This document shows positions 25,872 through 33,211 of a stretch of DNA of 33,211 nucleotides, piece by piece (position 1 is the stretch's first letter; each line of letters begins with the position of its first letter). The notes beneath the pieces are model-generated. The model ran no database searches and had not been told where the DNA came from. It saw nothing but the letters and a program-made list of their open reading frames with translations. The position numbers and the translations under genes were made by a program. Source of the DNA: Campylobacterales bacterium (GTDB lineage: Bacteria; Campylobacterota; Campylobacteria; Campylobacterales; QNZT01); assembly GCA_027066435.1 (NCBI GenBank), contig JAMONX010000100.1, positions 1 to 33,211 on the forward strand, given 5' to 3'.

Positions 25872-25964
25872 ATAAAACATACTGCAATTATATATTTTTA
25901 TGTTTAATATATTATAAAACGAACACTTTTTTTATCTTTTTATACACTTTTTCGTATGTTTTAT
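25872..25964. promoter_or_regulatory. Repeated operator-like half-sites in the HTH/26092 intergenic region
   Basis: ATAAAACATAC (25872-25882), ATAAAACGAAC (25913-25923) and, inverted, GTATGTTTTAT (25954-25964) lie in the 269-bp gap between divergent genes. The outer two are exact 11-bp complements. ACACTTTTT also occurs twice between them. This is typical of a multi-site operator for the adjacent HTH protein; the binding itself is inferred. Confidence 0.5.
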
Positions 25965-26033
25965 AAAAAAATTATTACATTCTTAAGAAGAAAAAGTAAT
26001 TCTATCATAAATTAAATTATTTTTATAAAAATC

Positions 26034-26060
26034 TAAAGTTTTAAAAGTAATTGTCGATTT
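26034..26060 (+). promoter_or_regulatory. Sigma-28 (FliA) type promoter for the 26092 gene
   Basis: TAAAGTTT (26034-26041), 11 bases, then GTCGATTT (26053-26060) is an exact -35 match to the FliA consensus, with ideal spacing and a campylobacterial CGATWT -10. The expected start near 26068 leaves about 24 nt of leader before the ATG at 26092. Confidence 0.75.
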
Positions 26061-26091
26061 ATTGCTATCTATAATAATAGGAGTTTTTTTT

Positions 26092-26751
26092 ATGTTTAAC
26101 CCAATTTCATTGCATCAAGATGATTATCTGCAGCTAAAAGGTAACAATCTTAAAGAAAAAGAGTCTTATGTCTGCAAAAATATATTAAATTTTAGTGATG
26201 CACAAAAATCACTAGCTTGTAGATATCTGCTTCAGCGTTTAAATGACAAAAAAGAGATTTGGCTTGAGGTCAAAAAAGATAGAGCACAAAACTATCAACT
26301 CTTTTATTATGAAGAAATTCAACAGCTTGAACATAGTTCATCTTTCCTATCATTAGCAGGAGTTGAGACAATCGCTTTCAAAAAGCCAGATAAAAGTGAA
26401 AATGAGCAAACCATATATAGCAGAGTCAAAAAAAAGGGTGAAGAGGTTATGTCTATAAAACATATAACAAGCAAAGATGAACTTCCAAAAAACCCATATG
26501 AAAATGGATACAATAAAGATGGTAATGGTAACTGGTACTTTATGACAAGAAAATCTAAAGGAACACTCAAAAGCTTTGATAATAACCAAAAAAGAAGATC
26601 TTGGGAATACAAACACAATGATAGTAGACTACTTATAGAGATGGAAGATATCAATAATACTTTATCAAATATAACGATATATGAGGGCAAAGAGATAAAA
26701 AGAAGAGATATTAAAAAAGTAATTTTCACTGATATTAAAGTATTGACATAA
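26092..26751 (+). CDS. Unknown protein with a flagellar-type promoter
   Basis: This is a 219-residue soluble protein with no signal peptide, membrane helix or recognised domain. It begins FNPISLHQDDYLQLKG, contains a Cys pair (VCKNIL and LACRYLLQ), a Gly/Asn/Trp-rich turn NGYNKDGNGNWYFMTRK, and ends in a basic tail (KRRDIKKVIFTDI). ATG at 26092 follows GGAG by nine bases; an in-frame TTG at 26062 would overlap the promoter and is rejected. A near-perfect sigma-28 promoter directly upstream places it in the late flagellar regulon, so a motility- or chemotaxis-related role is inferred. It lies opposite the HTH regulator. Confidence 0.75.
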   Translation: MFNPISLHQDDYLQLKGNNLKEKESYVCKNILNFSDAQKSLACRYLLQRLNDKKEIWLEVKKDRAQNYQLFYYEEIQQLEHSSSFLSLAGVETIAFKKPDKSENEQTIYSRVKKKGEEVMSIKHITSKDELPKNPYENGYNKDGNGNWYFMTRKSKGTLKSFDNNQKRRSWEYKHNDSRLLIEMEDINNTLSNITIYEGKEIKRRDIKKVIFTDIKVLT

Positions 26752-26849
26752 ATTATTAAGCTCAATTAAATCATTTTATTTTTTTTTAAGCAAAATTAAA
26801 TATACTTAATAAGTAGCAATACTAAAATATGCTCAAGAAAGGATTTATT

Positions 26850-27047
26850 ATGAGTAAAAATTCAAAAATATCACTTGTACCTTATCTATTTGTGGTGCTA
26901 TTTATGGTATCTGTCGGTGCTATCGTAGAGTTTGTACGGGCGGGTTACCCAATTATCAAAGATAGAGTTGTATCTTTTGCACATAAAATGCAAAAGTTCT
27001 ACAGTAAGCAACTTCATGATTTTAATAAAAAGTTAACTGTAGCATAG
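26850..27047 (+). CDS. Small single-pass membrane protein, unknown
   Basis: The 65-residue product begins SKNSKISLVPYLFVVLFMVS, with one hydrophobic helix (about residues 8-30) and a basic amphipathic tail (HKMQKFYSKQLHDFNKKL). ATG at 26850 follows AAAGGA at good spacing; an earlier in-frame ATG at 26829 has no such site. A TATACT at 26801-26806 is a likely -10 element, in an AT-rich spacer with an 8-bp inverted repeat (26753-26760 and 26805-26812). I recognise no family. Hairpins follow the stop. Confidence 0.65.
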   Translation: MSKNSKISLVPYLFVVLFMVSVGAIVEFVRAGYPIIKDRVVSFAHKMQKFYSKQLHDFNKKLTVA

Positions 27048-27049
27048 AG

Positions 27050-27075
27050 ACAATCTGTAAAAATTTGCAGATTGT
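27050..27075 (+). terminator. Hairpin after the small membrane protein gene
   Basis: ACAATCTG (27050-27057) pairs exactly with CAGATTGT (27068-27075), three bases after the stop codon at 27045-27047. No U-tract follows. It may be a weak terminator or a 3'-end stabiliser. Confidence 0.4.
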
Positions 27076-27111
27076 TCAAATACATTTGCTATCATAGCAA
27101 ATGTATTTGAA
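27075..27111 (+). promoter_or_regulatory. 17-bp perfect hairpin covering the DUF2459 start codon
   Basis: TTCAAATACATTTGCTA (27075-27091) pairs with its exact complement at 27095-27111 around a 3-base loop, TCA. The ATG of the next gene (27101) is in the 3' arm and no Shine-Dalgarno is present, so in a transcript reading through from upstream the start codon would be buried. A TATCAT at 27090-27095 could alternatively be a -10 box giving a leaderless mRNA. Confidence 0.55.
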
Positions 27112-27748
27112 AAAATTATTAAAACTTCTTCTAGTCGCATTAGCCGCATTGATATTTTATATTTCACTATCCTTTTTATCTCTTCTATTTCCAACTCCGA
27201 CACAAGACGCGAAGCATACTAAAGAGATATACCTGTATCAAGACAAGATGCATACAGAGATTATCATAAAAATAACTGATTTTAAAGATGAGTTTTTAAA
27301 AGCTTTTCCAAATCTATTAAAAACTAACACTAGAGGCTACCTATCTTTTAGTTATGGAGACGAAGAGTTTATGATGAAAGTACCTTCTTGGGATAAAATA
27401 GAGATTAAAGTTACACTAAGATCACTCTTTTTAAATACCCCTGCACTTATCCGTGTAGGTTATTATCAAAATATCAATACTAAAAATCTAATAAAAGTAA
27501 CTCTTTCAGATGCATCTCTATTTAAATTGAGAAAAAGCATTTTTGATGGGTTTTTAGTAGAAAATAAGGAATTTATTAGATATAAAGATACTTATAAAAA
27601 TCGAAATATATTTTACTTCAAAGCTAAAAAATCATACAATCTCTTTCATACTTGCAACAATTGGACGAGCAAAAGATTAATAGATGCAGGAGTTAAGTCC
27701 TCATATCTAACTCCTTTTGCTGGGCAAGTTGTATATCATCTAAAATAG
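27101..27748 (+). CDS. DUF2459 family envelope protein
   Basis: This 215-residue protein has an N-terminal hydrophobic helix (residues about 7-30) acting as signal or anchor. The features of the DUF2459/TIGR02117 family follow: HTEIIIKI, LSFSYGDEEFMMKVPSWDKI, ALIRVGYYQ, and a final FHTCNNWTSKRLIDAGVKSS in which His, Cys and Asn of TCN-W are conserved. The family has no defined biochemical role. The start is ATG at 27101 (in-frame TAG at 27095) or TTG at 27107; no ribosome binding site is visible and the codon lies in a hairpin. The stop at 27746-27748 is close to the start of the CopD-like gene. Confidence 0.8.
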   Translation: MYLKKLLKLLLVALAALIFYISLSFLSLLFPTPTQDAKHTKEIYLYQDKMHTEIIIKITDFKDEFLKAFPNLLKTNTRGYLSFSYGDEEFMMKVPSWDKIEIKVTLRSLFLNTPALIRVGYYQNINTKNLIKVTLSDASLFKLRKSIFDGFLVENKEFIRYKDTYKNRNIFYFKAKKSYNLFHTCNNWTSKRLIDAGVKSSYLTPFAGQVVYHLK

Positions 27749-27759
27749 AGGAGTTATTC

Positions 27760-28176
27760 ATCACTTATACACTATTTCACTTAATTCATATTTTTGCTGT
27801 TTTTATCTATGGTGGATTTTTATTTGTAGACAACCTATTTCTCTCAAAGATGAAAAAGACTCTCTCACCTGATGAGAGCACAAAGGCTAGAGAAGCTATT
27901 ATGGTAGAGGTTAGAAAAGTAGTACCTTATGCTCTTTTGGTAGCAGTTGCATCTGGATTATATCTCATAAGGGAAGTTTTTGGGGAAATAAGTACAGATG
28001 GTCTTAGTTCATTTCAAACTCTTCTTCTAATCAAAGCCTTTCTAGGATTGTGGTTAGGTATTAGAGGATTTAACCAACTCTTTTTTAAAATTAATCCTTG
28101 GCTTTTTAAGAGTCATATATTTCCATTTGTACTAGTTATCATCATTATATTTCTATCACAACTAATGTGGGTATAA
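27760..28176 (+). CDS. CopD-like small membrane protein, ATC start
   Basis: Four hydrophobic helices are visible: YTLFHLIHIFAVFIYGGFLF at the very start, VVPYALLVAVASGLYLI, LIKAFLGLWLGIRGFN and PFVLVIIIIFLSQLMW. The pattern resembles small CopD-like proteins of copper or haem-related families; His residues of the first helix fit such a role, but the assignment is tentative. The only NTG start (ATG at 27850) lies after helix 1. The frame upstream is open and helix 1 begins directly after ATC at 27760, which sits six bases behind GAGGAG. I therefore take ATC as the start (138 residues). It follows the DUF2459 gene by 11 bases and converges on the chemoreceptor gene. Confidence 0.7.
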   Translation: MTYTLFHLIHIFAVFIYGGFLFVDNLFLSKMKKTLSPDESTKAREAIMVEVRKVVPYALLVAVASGLYLIREVFGEISTDGLSSFQTLLLIKAFLGLWLGIRGFNQLFFKINPWLFKSHIFPFVLVIIIIFLSQLMWV

Positions 28177-28177
28177 A

Positions 28178-29269
28178 CTATTTCTTCTCATGTAAAATTT
28201 GATCTAATATCTCAAATACTTGATCACTCCCCTCTTCCATCTCTCTAAATCCTACACACAGCTTTTCGATATCTAAATCTCTCTCCTTTATAACATCAAA
28301 AACTTTATGTGTAGCATTGTGTACCATAGCATGAGGGACTGGAAGCTTTTTGTAACTTGGTGTATTACTAAATGTTTCAAATCCATCACCCTTTTCATAC
28401 CACTGCCCCAAACGACAATCATGATGACTAACAAAAGCAAATTGCTCTTTTTGAGTAATGCCCGATAGATATGTATTAATCTTCCAAATTATATGATCTA
28501 CTTTTGCCAATGTCATAAATATTCGATCATTTGTAAATTTATTAAAATTCAGCGTATCTCGCATATGAGTAGTATTCCCAGATAATACACTATCTAACTT
28601 CCTAACACACTCATTTGAACCCTTTACCCCCTCTAACACTTGTGAAAACTGCTCTATCACTGTTGTAACATCTTGCTTCATCGACTTAAGAGAGATATTT
28701 ATCTCAGAAACCGCCTTATCTGTCTGATCAGCCAATTTTCTAACCTCATCAGCAACAACAGCAAAACCTCTCCCATGCTCCCCTGCCCTTGCAGCTTCAA
28801 TAGCAGCATTTAGTGCCAAAAGATTAGTTTGATCTGAAATATCTTTTATCATAGAAAGTACACTTCCAACATCATCAGTTCTATTTGAAAGAAGCTCTAT
28901 TGTTGACATTGATTCACTTGAACCGATAGAAAGCTCTTCGAGTTTAGTCGAAATACTCTGAATTTGTTCATCTGTTTGTACAATCGTTCCAAGTAAACAG
29001 GTAAGTTTTTCATTTCCCGCTTTTGATTTATCAACTGATTCAGCCATGTTTTTTTGAATATCTAACAAATTTTTCTTTAATTGTTCATTTTGATATTTCA
29101 TAAGAGCCAACTCGTTATTTGACTCTTTTTTCTCATCATTTTTAAGGTTTTGGCTCCATAAGTTCTCTAACTCCCTTTTAAGTGACTCGTTTTCATTTAA
29201 TAGTGATAAATTCTCTTTTTCTAACTTTTCCAATTTCTCTGTTTCCATACGGCTTTTAAACAGTGTCAT
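28178..29269 (-). CDS. Cytoplasmic methyl-accepting chemoreceptor with CZB domain
   Basis: This is a soluble chemoreceptor-type signalling protein of 363 residues without membrane helices. The N-terminal 85 residues are a charged coiled coil. A signalling hairpin follows, with the hallmark DISDQTNLLALNAAIEAARA followed by GEHGRGFAVVADEVRKLADQ, which contacts CheA and CheW. The C-terminus is a chemoreceptor zinc-binding (CZB) domain with HIIWKINTYL, HHDCRLGQWYEKG and VPHAMVHNATH, the His/Cys ligand set. Campylobacterial receptors of this kind sense redox or metal-linked signals. ATG at 29269 is preferred: GAGGG lies six bases upstream, while an ATG at 29275 and a TTG at 29290 lack spacing. A sigma-28 promoter lies at 29301-29327. 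Confidence 0.9.
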   Translation of the reverse strand: MTLFKSRMETEKLEKLEKENLSLLNENESLKRELENLWSQNLKNDEKKESNNELALMKYQNEQLKKNLLDIQKNMAESVDKSKAGNEKLTCLLGTIVQTDEQIQSISTKLEELSIGSSESMSTIELLSNRTDDVGSVLSMIKDISDQTNLLALNAAIEAARAGEHGRGFAVVADEVRKLADQTDKAVSEINISLKSMKQDVTTVIEQFSQVLEGVKGSNECVRKLDSVLSGNTTHMRDTLNFNKFTNDRIFMTLAKVDHIIWKINTYLSGITQKEQFAFVSHHDCRLGQWYEKGDGFETFSNTPSYKKLPVPHAMVHNATHKVFDVIKERDLDIEKLCVGFREMEEGSDQVFEILDQILHEKK

Positions 29270-29300
29270 CTCCATCCCTCTTTTAGACAAATTTTATAAA

Positions 29301-29327
29301 ATATCGACATTTATTAAACTTATTTTA
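29301..29327 (-). promoter_or_regulatory. Sigma-28 (FliA) type promoter for the CZB chemoreceptor
   Basis: On the minus strand TAAAATAA (29320-29327), 11 bases, then GTCGATAT (29301-29308) fits the FliA consensus in spacing and in the CGATAT core. The start should be near 29294, about 25 bases before the chosen ATG. This agrees with chemotaxis genes being late flagellar targets. Confidence 0.65.
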
Positions 29328-29379
29328 TAGCTATAAGCAAATTTTGAGTAAGATAAATTAAAAAGACGGTGGATAGAAA

Positions 29380-31302
29380 ATGCCAAAAGATTGCAAAAAA
29401 GCTTATATAACTACCCCAATTTATTATGTCAATGATGTACCTCATATAGGTCATGCTTATACGACCATCATAGCAGATACATTAGCTAGATACTCTCGCC
29501 TTATCGGGCTCGATACAATGTTTTTAACAGGTACAGATGAACACGGTCAAAAGATTGAAGAGGCTGCAAAAAGTAGAGACAGAAGTCCACAAGAGTATGC
29601 AGACGAGATAAGTGGCAAGTTTAAAACACTTTGGGATGCATTTGATATATCCTATGATAAGTTTATAAGAACAACAGACAAAGAGCATATGATAGGTGTG
29701 CAAAAAGCTTTTGAAGTTATGAGTGAAAATGGCGATATTTACAAAGATATGTATGAGGGTTTTTACTGTGTTAGTTGTGAAACTTTTTTTACAAAGATTC
29801 AACTTTATGATGATGAGTGTTGTCCTGATTGTGGTAAAACCACAAGCATTGTCAAAGAGGAGAGTTATTTTTTTCGTCTCTCAAAATATGAAGATAGATT
29901 GCTAAAATGGTACAGTGACGATGAGAGATGTGTACTTCCAAAAGCTAAAAAAAATGAAGTTATAAGTTTTGTAAAACAGGGCTTAAATGACCTCTCCATA
30001 ACAAGAACTAGTTTTGATTGGGGTGTAAAACTACCCGCCTCTGCAAATGACCCAAAACATGTCATGTATGTTTGGATGGATGCATTGATGAACTATATAA
30101 CCGCTTTAGGGTATGGAAAAGATGAAAAAGATATGGATTACTGGAGTGGTACAACTGTACAACTTGTTGGAAAAGATATATTAAGATTTCACGCAATCTA
30201 CTGGCCTGCTTTTTTGATGAGTCTCAACTTGCCACTTCCTAAACATATAGGAGCTCATGGCTGGTGGACAAGAAATGGCGAAAAAATGAGTAAATCAAAA
30301 GGAAATGTAGTTGACCCAAAAGAGGTAGCAGATGCATATGGTTTAGAAAACTTTAGATACTTTTTGCTTCGTGAAGTACCATTTGGACAAGATGGTGATT
30401 TTAGCCAAAAAGCACTCATAGATAGGATAAACTCCGACCTAGGAAATGACCTTGGAAACCTAATGAATAGAATTATCGGAATGAGTGGAAAATACAGTTC
30501 ATTTGAAATAGACTCTTCTAATGTTTTGAAATACCATAAAAAAGAGATTGATGAAGCAGATGCAATCATCGACAAACTTGAAAGTTATATATTTGAACTA
30601 CAACTAAACCGTTTTCTTGAAGATCTTTGGAAAATTTTAACAATCGCTAACCAATCCATAACTTCATATGAACCTTGGACAAAAATGAAAGAGGGTAAAG
30701 AAGATGAAGCAATGGCACTTGTGGCACTTGTGGCAAACCTCTTGGCAAAGGTTTCTATCATGCTTAATTCTGTTATGCCAAAAACCTGCAAAAATATCGC
30801 AGATGCACTTGGATTTGAGATAGATAACAAAAACTTTATCTCATTTATAAAAGAGAAAAAGCTACTAGATACTTTTACTATCAAAAAACTCCCTCCACTC
30901 TTTCCAAGAATTGAAGAAGAGGTTTTAAAAGCACCAGAACCTAAAACTTCACAAAATAAAAAGATAGCAACAGAGGGTATAATTACTATCGACAAATTTT
31001 TTGAAACAAAAATCAAAATTGTAACTATTTTAGATGCTAAGGAAGTTCCAAAAAGTGACCGACTCCTAAAACTAAAAGTAGATGCAGGAGAAGAAAATCC
31101 AAGACAAGTAATAGCAGGAATAAAAGAGTTTTACACACCCTCTAGCCTTATAGGGACACAAGCATGTTTAGTAGCAAACTTAAAACCTGCAAAAATCATG
31201 GGGTTATTATCTGAAGGTATGCTTTTGGCAGCCAAAGATAAAGAGGGATTAAGCCTCATACGACCAGAATCACCAAAGAGAAGTGGCACTGCTGTTGGAT
31301 GA
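29380..31302 (+). CDS. metG: Methionyl-tRNA synthetase
   Basis: MetRS charges tRNA-Met and initiator tRNA. The N-terminal ITTPIYYVNDVPHIGHAYTT carries the HIGH motif. The connective domain has CVSCETFF and CCPDCGK zinc sites, and MSKSKGN is the KMSKS motif. A helical anticodon domain follows, and the last ~110 residues form an EMAP/Arc1p-type tRNA-binding domain (FFETKIKIVTILDAKEVPKS and KIMGLLSEGMLLAAKD). The 640-residue length fits the class that carries this C-terminal domain. ATG at 29380 follows GGTGGA. It overlaps the next gene by ATGA and lies divergent to the chemoreceptor. Confidence 0.95.
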   Translation: MPKDCKKAYITTPIYYVNDVPHIGHAYTTIIADTLARYSRLIGLDTMFLTGTDEHGQKIEEAAKSRDRSPQEYADEISGKFKTLWDAFDISYDKFIRTTDKEHMIGVQKAFEVMSENGDIYKDMYEGFYCVSCETFFTKIQLYDDECCPDCGKTTSIVKEESYFFRLSKYEDRLLKWYSDDERCVLPKAKKNEVISFVKQGLNDLSITRTSFDWGVKLPASANDPKHVMYVWMDALMNYITALGYGKDEKDMDYWSGTTVQLVGKDILRFHAIYWPAFLMSLNLPLPKHIGAHGWWTRNGEKMSKSKGNVVDPKEVADAYGLENFRYFLLREVPFGQDGDFSQKALIDRINSDLGNDLGNLMNRIIGMSGKYSSFEIDSSNVLKYHKKEIDEADAIIDKLESYIFELQLNRFLEDLWKILTIANQSITSYEPWTKMKEGKEDEAMALVALVANLLAKVSIMLNSVMPKTCKNIADALGFEIDNKNFISFIKEKKLLDTFTIKKLPPLFPRIEEEVLKAPEPKTSQNKKIATEGIITIDKFFETKIKIVTILDAKEVPKSDRLLKLKVDAGEENPRQVIAGIKEFYTPSSLIGTQACLVANLKPAKIMGLLSEGMLLAAKDKEGLSLIRPESPKRSGTAVG

Positions 31303-32237
31303 CATTTGAAAACTTTGCAAGGCTTACAGGAGCCACACTTTTAAACACTCCGACAATAAGTTCATTTGAAGATATACAAATTGATGTAAAAAAGGTAAAA
31401 AGAGGTGATCTTTTTATCTCAAATTTAAAAGAAGATATAGAGTTAGCGTTGCATCTTGAAGCTTATGCGATAGTGAGTGTGGATAATTTTCCAATTATCG
31501 ATGAAGAGATTGCTTGGATGAGAGTTAATTCACTTGATGAAGTTTTGATTCGTCTTATGAAATTTACTCTTTTAGAGAAAAAGTTTCGTTTTATTTATCT
31601 TACACATGTAGAGCTAGAACTTATTGAGAAAATAGCAGATAGAGAGTTTTTAGTTTTTTTAACAGATAATGAAAAAGATAATTTTAAAAAGATTATAAAT
31701 GCAAAAGAAAAAAGTATCTTCTTCTCAGCCAACGAGCTCTTTTTAAAACAGATTTATCCAAATTTTGAAACCTTAACACAAATAAAATCAAAACTCTTTA
31801 AAACAATTAAAAACTCACTATTTTTAAGTAGCTTCATATATAACGATACAACATACAACAATGTCAAACTACCCCCTCTTTTTCAAGAAAATTTAGAAAA
31901 TGTCATAAACTTTCTAAGAGAAAACCATATATCATTTCAGATAGAAAAGTGTACCTTCACTTCACATTTTCACCCAATTTTTATAGACCATAAACTACAA
32001 ATCAAACCTTTTGGAAAGAGTGATCGTGTCATTATCTGTGAGAGAGACAAAAATCTTATAAAAATTGAACTAAAGTATCTTAGGGAAAATGCACCTTGGG
32101 CAAAAAAGATAATTCAAGTTTTAGATGCAGATGAGCTAAAAAGTATTGAATTTAATTTTGCTATAATCAATACAACTACAAATATACTTCAAGAGAAACT
32201 AGAAAAAATTCAAAAAAAAGAGCAAGCTTTATTTTAG
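31299..32237 (+). CDS. Orphan Mur-ligase N-terminal-like protein
   Basis: This is a 312-residue soluble protein. The beginning, FENFARLTGATLLNTPTI then IQIDVKKVKRGDLFISNLKE, closely follows the N-terminal domain of MurE/MurF ligases (D-S-R-x-V-x-x-G-D-L-F-x-A). The central ATP-binding GxxGKT motif is absent, so it is not a working ligase. The remaining sequence is Lys/Phe-rich and unrecognised. Possible roles are a peptidoglycan-related scaffold or a diverged enzyme; these are guesses. It overlaps metG by four bases and ends eight bases before the TRAP protein gene. Confidence 0.65.
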   Translation: MTFENFARLTGATLLNTPTISSFEDIQIDVKKVKRGDLFISNLKEDIELALHLEAYAIVSVDNFPIIDEEIAWMRVNSLDEVLIRLMKFTLLEKKFRFIYLTHVELELIEKIADREFLVFLTDNEKDNFKKIINAKEKSIFFSANELFLKQIYPNFETLTQIKSKLFKTIKNSLFLSSFIYNDTTYNNVKLPPLFQENLENVINFLRENHISFQIEKCTFTSHFHPIFIDHKLQIKPFGKSDRVIICERDKNLIKIELKYLRENAPWAKKIIQVLDADELKSIEFNFAIINTTTNILQEKLEKIQKKEQALF

Positions 32238-32245
32238 GAGAAAAG

Positions 32246-33211
32246 ATGGATAATAGAAGAGATTTTATAAAAAAATCACTAATTTTAGGAGCGGGAACTG
32301 CACTTTTAGGTTCTGGATGCACCAAAGAAAAAGAGAGTGAAGAAAAATCAATAAATATAAACAAAAATAGAAAAACAAGAATCAAATTAGCCACAAGTTG
32401 GCCTGCAAACTTTCCTATCATGGGAGAGGGAGTTGAGAGATTTGCAAAGAGAGTTGAGATTATCAGCAGTGGAAGTATCAAAATCAAAGTACATCCAAAA
32501 AATGTTTTAGTACCGGCTCTTGGGGTATTTGATGCAGCTAGTATGGGAGCTATAGATGCTTATCACTCAGCCTCTTATTTTTATAAAGGAAAAAATGAAG
32601 CCTTTAATCTTTTTACAGGTTTTCCTTTTGGTTTAACAGAGATTGAGATGAATGCTTGGATGGATTTTGGAGGAGGAATGGAGCTTTGGCGAGAACTCTA
32701 TGCAAAACACAACCTTGTTCCATTTAAAGGTGGAAATACAGGAGTTCAGATGGGAGGCTGGTTTAAAAAAGAGATAAACACTCTAAAAGATCTTCAAGGG
32801 TTAAAGATGCGAATTCCAGGGCTTGGAGGTGAGGTGTTTTCTAAACTTGGAGTTAAACCTACCTTACTTCCTCCAGGAGAGATTTTTGTAGCATTAGAGC
32901 GAAATATGTTAGATGCAACAGAGTGGCTTGGTCCCTCACTCGATATAAAGATGGGATTTCACAAAGCTTGTAAAAACTACTATACAGGTTGGCATGAACC
33001 AGGAAGTATGCTAAGTCTAGTTTTTAGTAAAAAGAAGTTTGACAAATTAGCAGATGAGCAAAAGATGATGATTGAGATGGCAAGTGAAGAGATGAATGCC
33101 CACATGGCAAGTGAATTTCAGTACCAAAATGCAAAACAATTAAAAAAACTAGAAGATTTAGGAGTAAAAATCCATAATTTTCCAGAACCTATAATGAAAG
33201 CTGCAAAAGAT
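32246..33211 (+). CDS. TRAP transporter substrate-binding protein, DctP/TakP-like (C-terminus cut off)
   Basis: The frame from ATG at 32246 (after TAGGAG) reads for 322 codons to the window end. NRRDFIKKSLILGAGTALLG followed by SGC combines a twin-arginine export signal with a lipobox Cys, so the folded protein should be exported and lipid-anchored. The mature part has RIKLATSWPANFPIMGEGVE, DLQGLKMRIPGLGGEVFSKL and MLDATEWLGPSLDIKMGFHK, which match periplasmic binding proteins of TRAP transporters for organic acids (TakP-like, alpha-keto acids). The ligand is inferred from the subfamily, not shown. The membrane subunits (DctQM) would lie beyond the window. Confidence 0.88.
   Translation, partial: MDNRRDFIKKSLILGAGTALLGSGCTKEKESEEKSININKNRKTRIKLATSWPANFPIMGEGVERFAKRVEIISSGSIKIKVHPKNVLVPALGVFDAASMGAIDAYHSASYFYKGKNEAFNLFTGFPFGLTEIEMNAWMDFGGGMELWRELYAKHNLVPFKGGNTGVQMGGWFKKEINTLKDLQGLKMRIPGLGGEVFSKLGVKPTLLPPGEIFVALERNMLDATEWLGPSLDIKMGFHKACKNYYTGWHEPGSMLSLVFSKKKFDKLADEQKMMIEMASEEMNAHMASEFQYQNAKQLKKLEDLGVKIHNFPEPIMKAAKD

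Overview
The window is AT-rich (about one third G+C by eye). Its gene content points to a flagellated Campylobacterota (epsilonproteobacterium), most like Sulfurimonas and relatives. The pointers are the glmU-coaBC-(hypothetical)-uppS-prepilin peptidase order, a PomAB-type stator pair followed by fliP, cobalamin-independent methionine synthase, a CZB-domain chemoreceptor, and promoters of the flagellar sigma-28 type. No rRNA, tRNA, CRISPR array, insertion sequence or phage gene was seen. This assignment is an inference from gene families; no search was possible.

Layout. (1) 1-330: N-terminal half of a lipoprotein (minus strand), followed by a broken PemK/MazF-type toxin gene at 502-687. (2) 773-7914 (minus): one tightly packed DNA-processing operon, transcribed sbcD (Mre11) - sbcC (Rad50) - small WYL-like protein - OLD-family ATPase/TOPRIM nuclease - Cas4/DnaQ-like DUF2779 nuclease. 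The WYL-like and OLD genes are clearly more AT-rich than the genes on either side and look inserted. (3) 8179-12923 (minus): housekeeping envelope and cofactor operon glmU - coaBC - FliK-like hypothetical - uppS - prepilin peptidase. (4) 13099-20662 (plus): motA - motB - fliP - trmA and then four genes (two glycosyltransferases, an ATP-grasp ligase, a PLP aminotransferase-fold protein) with almost no gaps. A sigma-28 promoter precedes motA. (5) 20735-23274 (minus): metE with a possible leader ORF. (6) 23504-25387 (plus): a membrane GGDEF/EAL protein with a dead GGDEF site and an intact EAL site. (7) 25429-27748: a small regulator locus (HTH protein plus a 39-residue protein, minus strand) with repeated operator-like half-sites. 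Opposite it is an unknown protein behind an excellent sigma-28 promoter, then a small membrane protein and a DUF2459 protein. (8) 27760-33211: a small CopD-like membrane protein, a cytoplasmic CZB chemoreceptor (minus, sigma-28 promoter), metG, an orphan Mur-ligase-N-terminal-like protein, and the start of a TRAP substrate-binding protein.

The most notable observations are three. First, three genes (coaBC, fliP and the CopD-like gene) have no ATG/GTG/TTG at the N-terminus that homology requires; each instead has ATT or ATC about 6 nt after a good Shine-Dalgarno sequence. Second, the SbcCD-WYL-OLD-DUF2779 operon may be a defence or repair assembly. Third, sigma-28 motifs with ideal spacing tie an uncharacterised protein (26092-26751) and a CZB chemoreceptor to the flagellar regulon.
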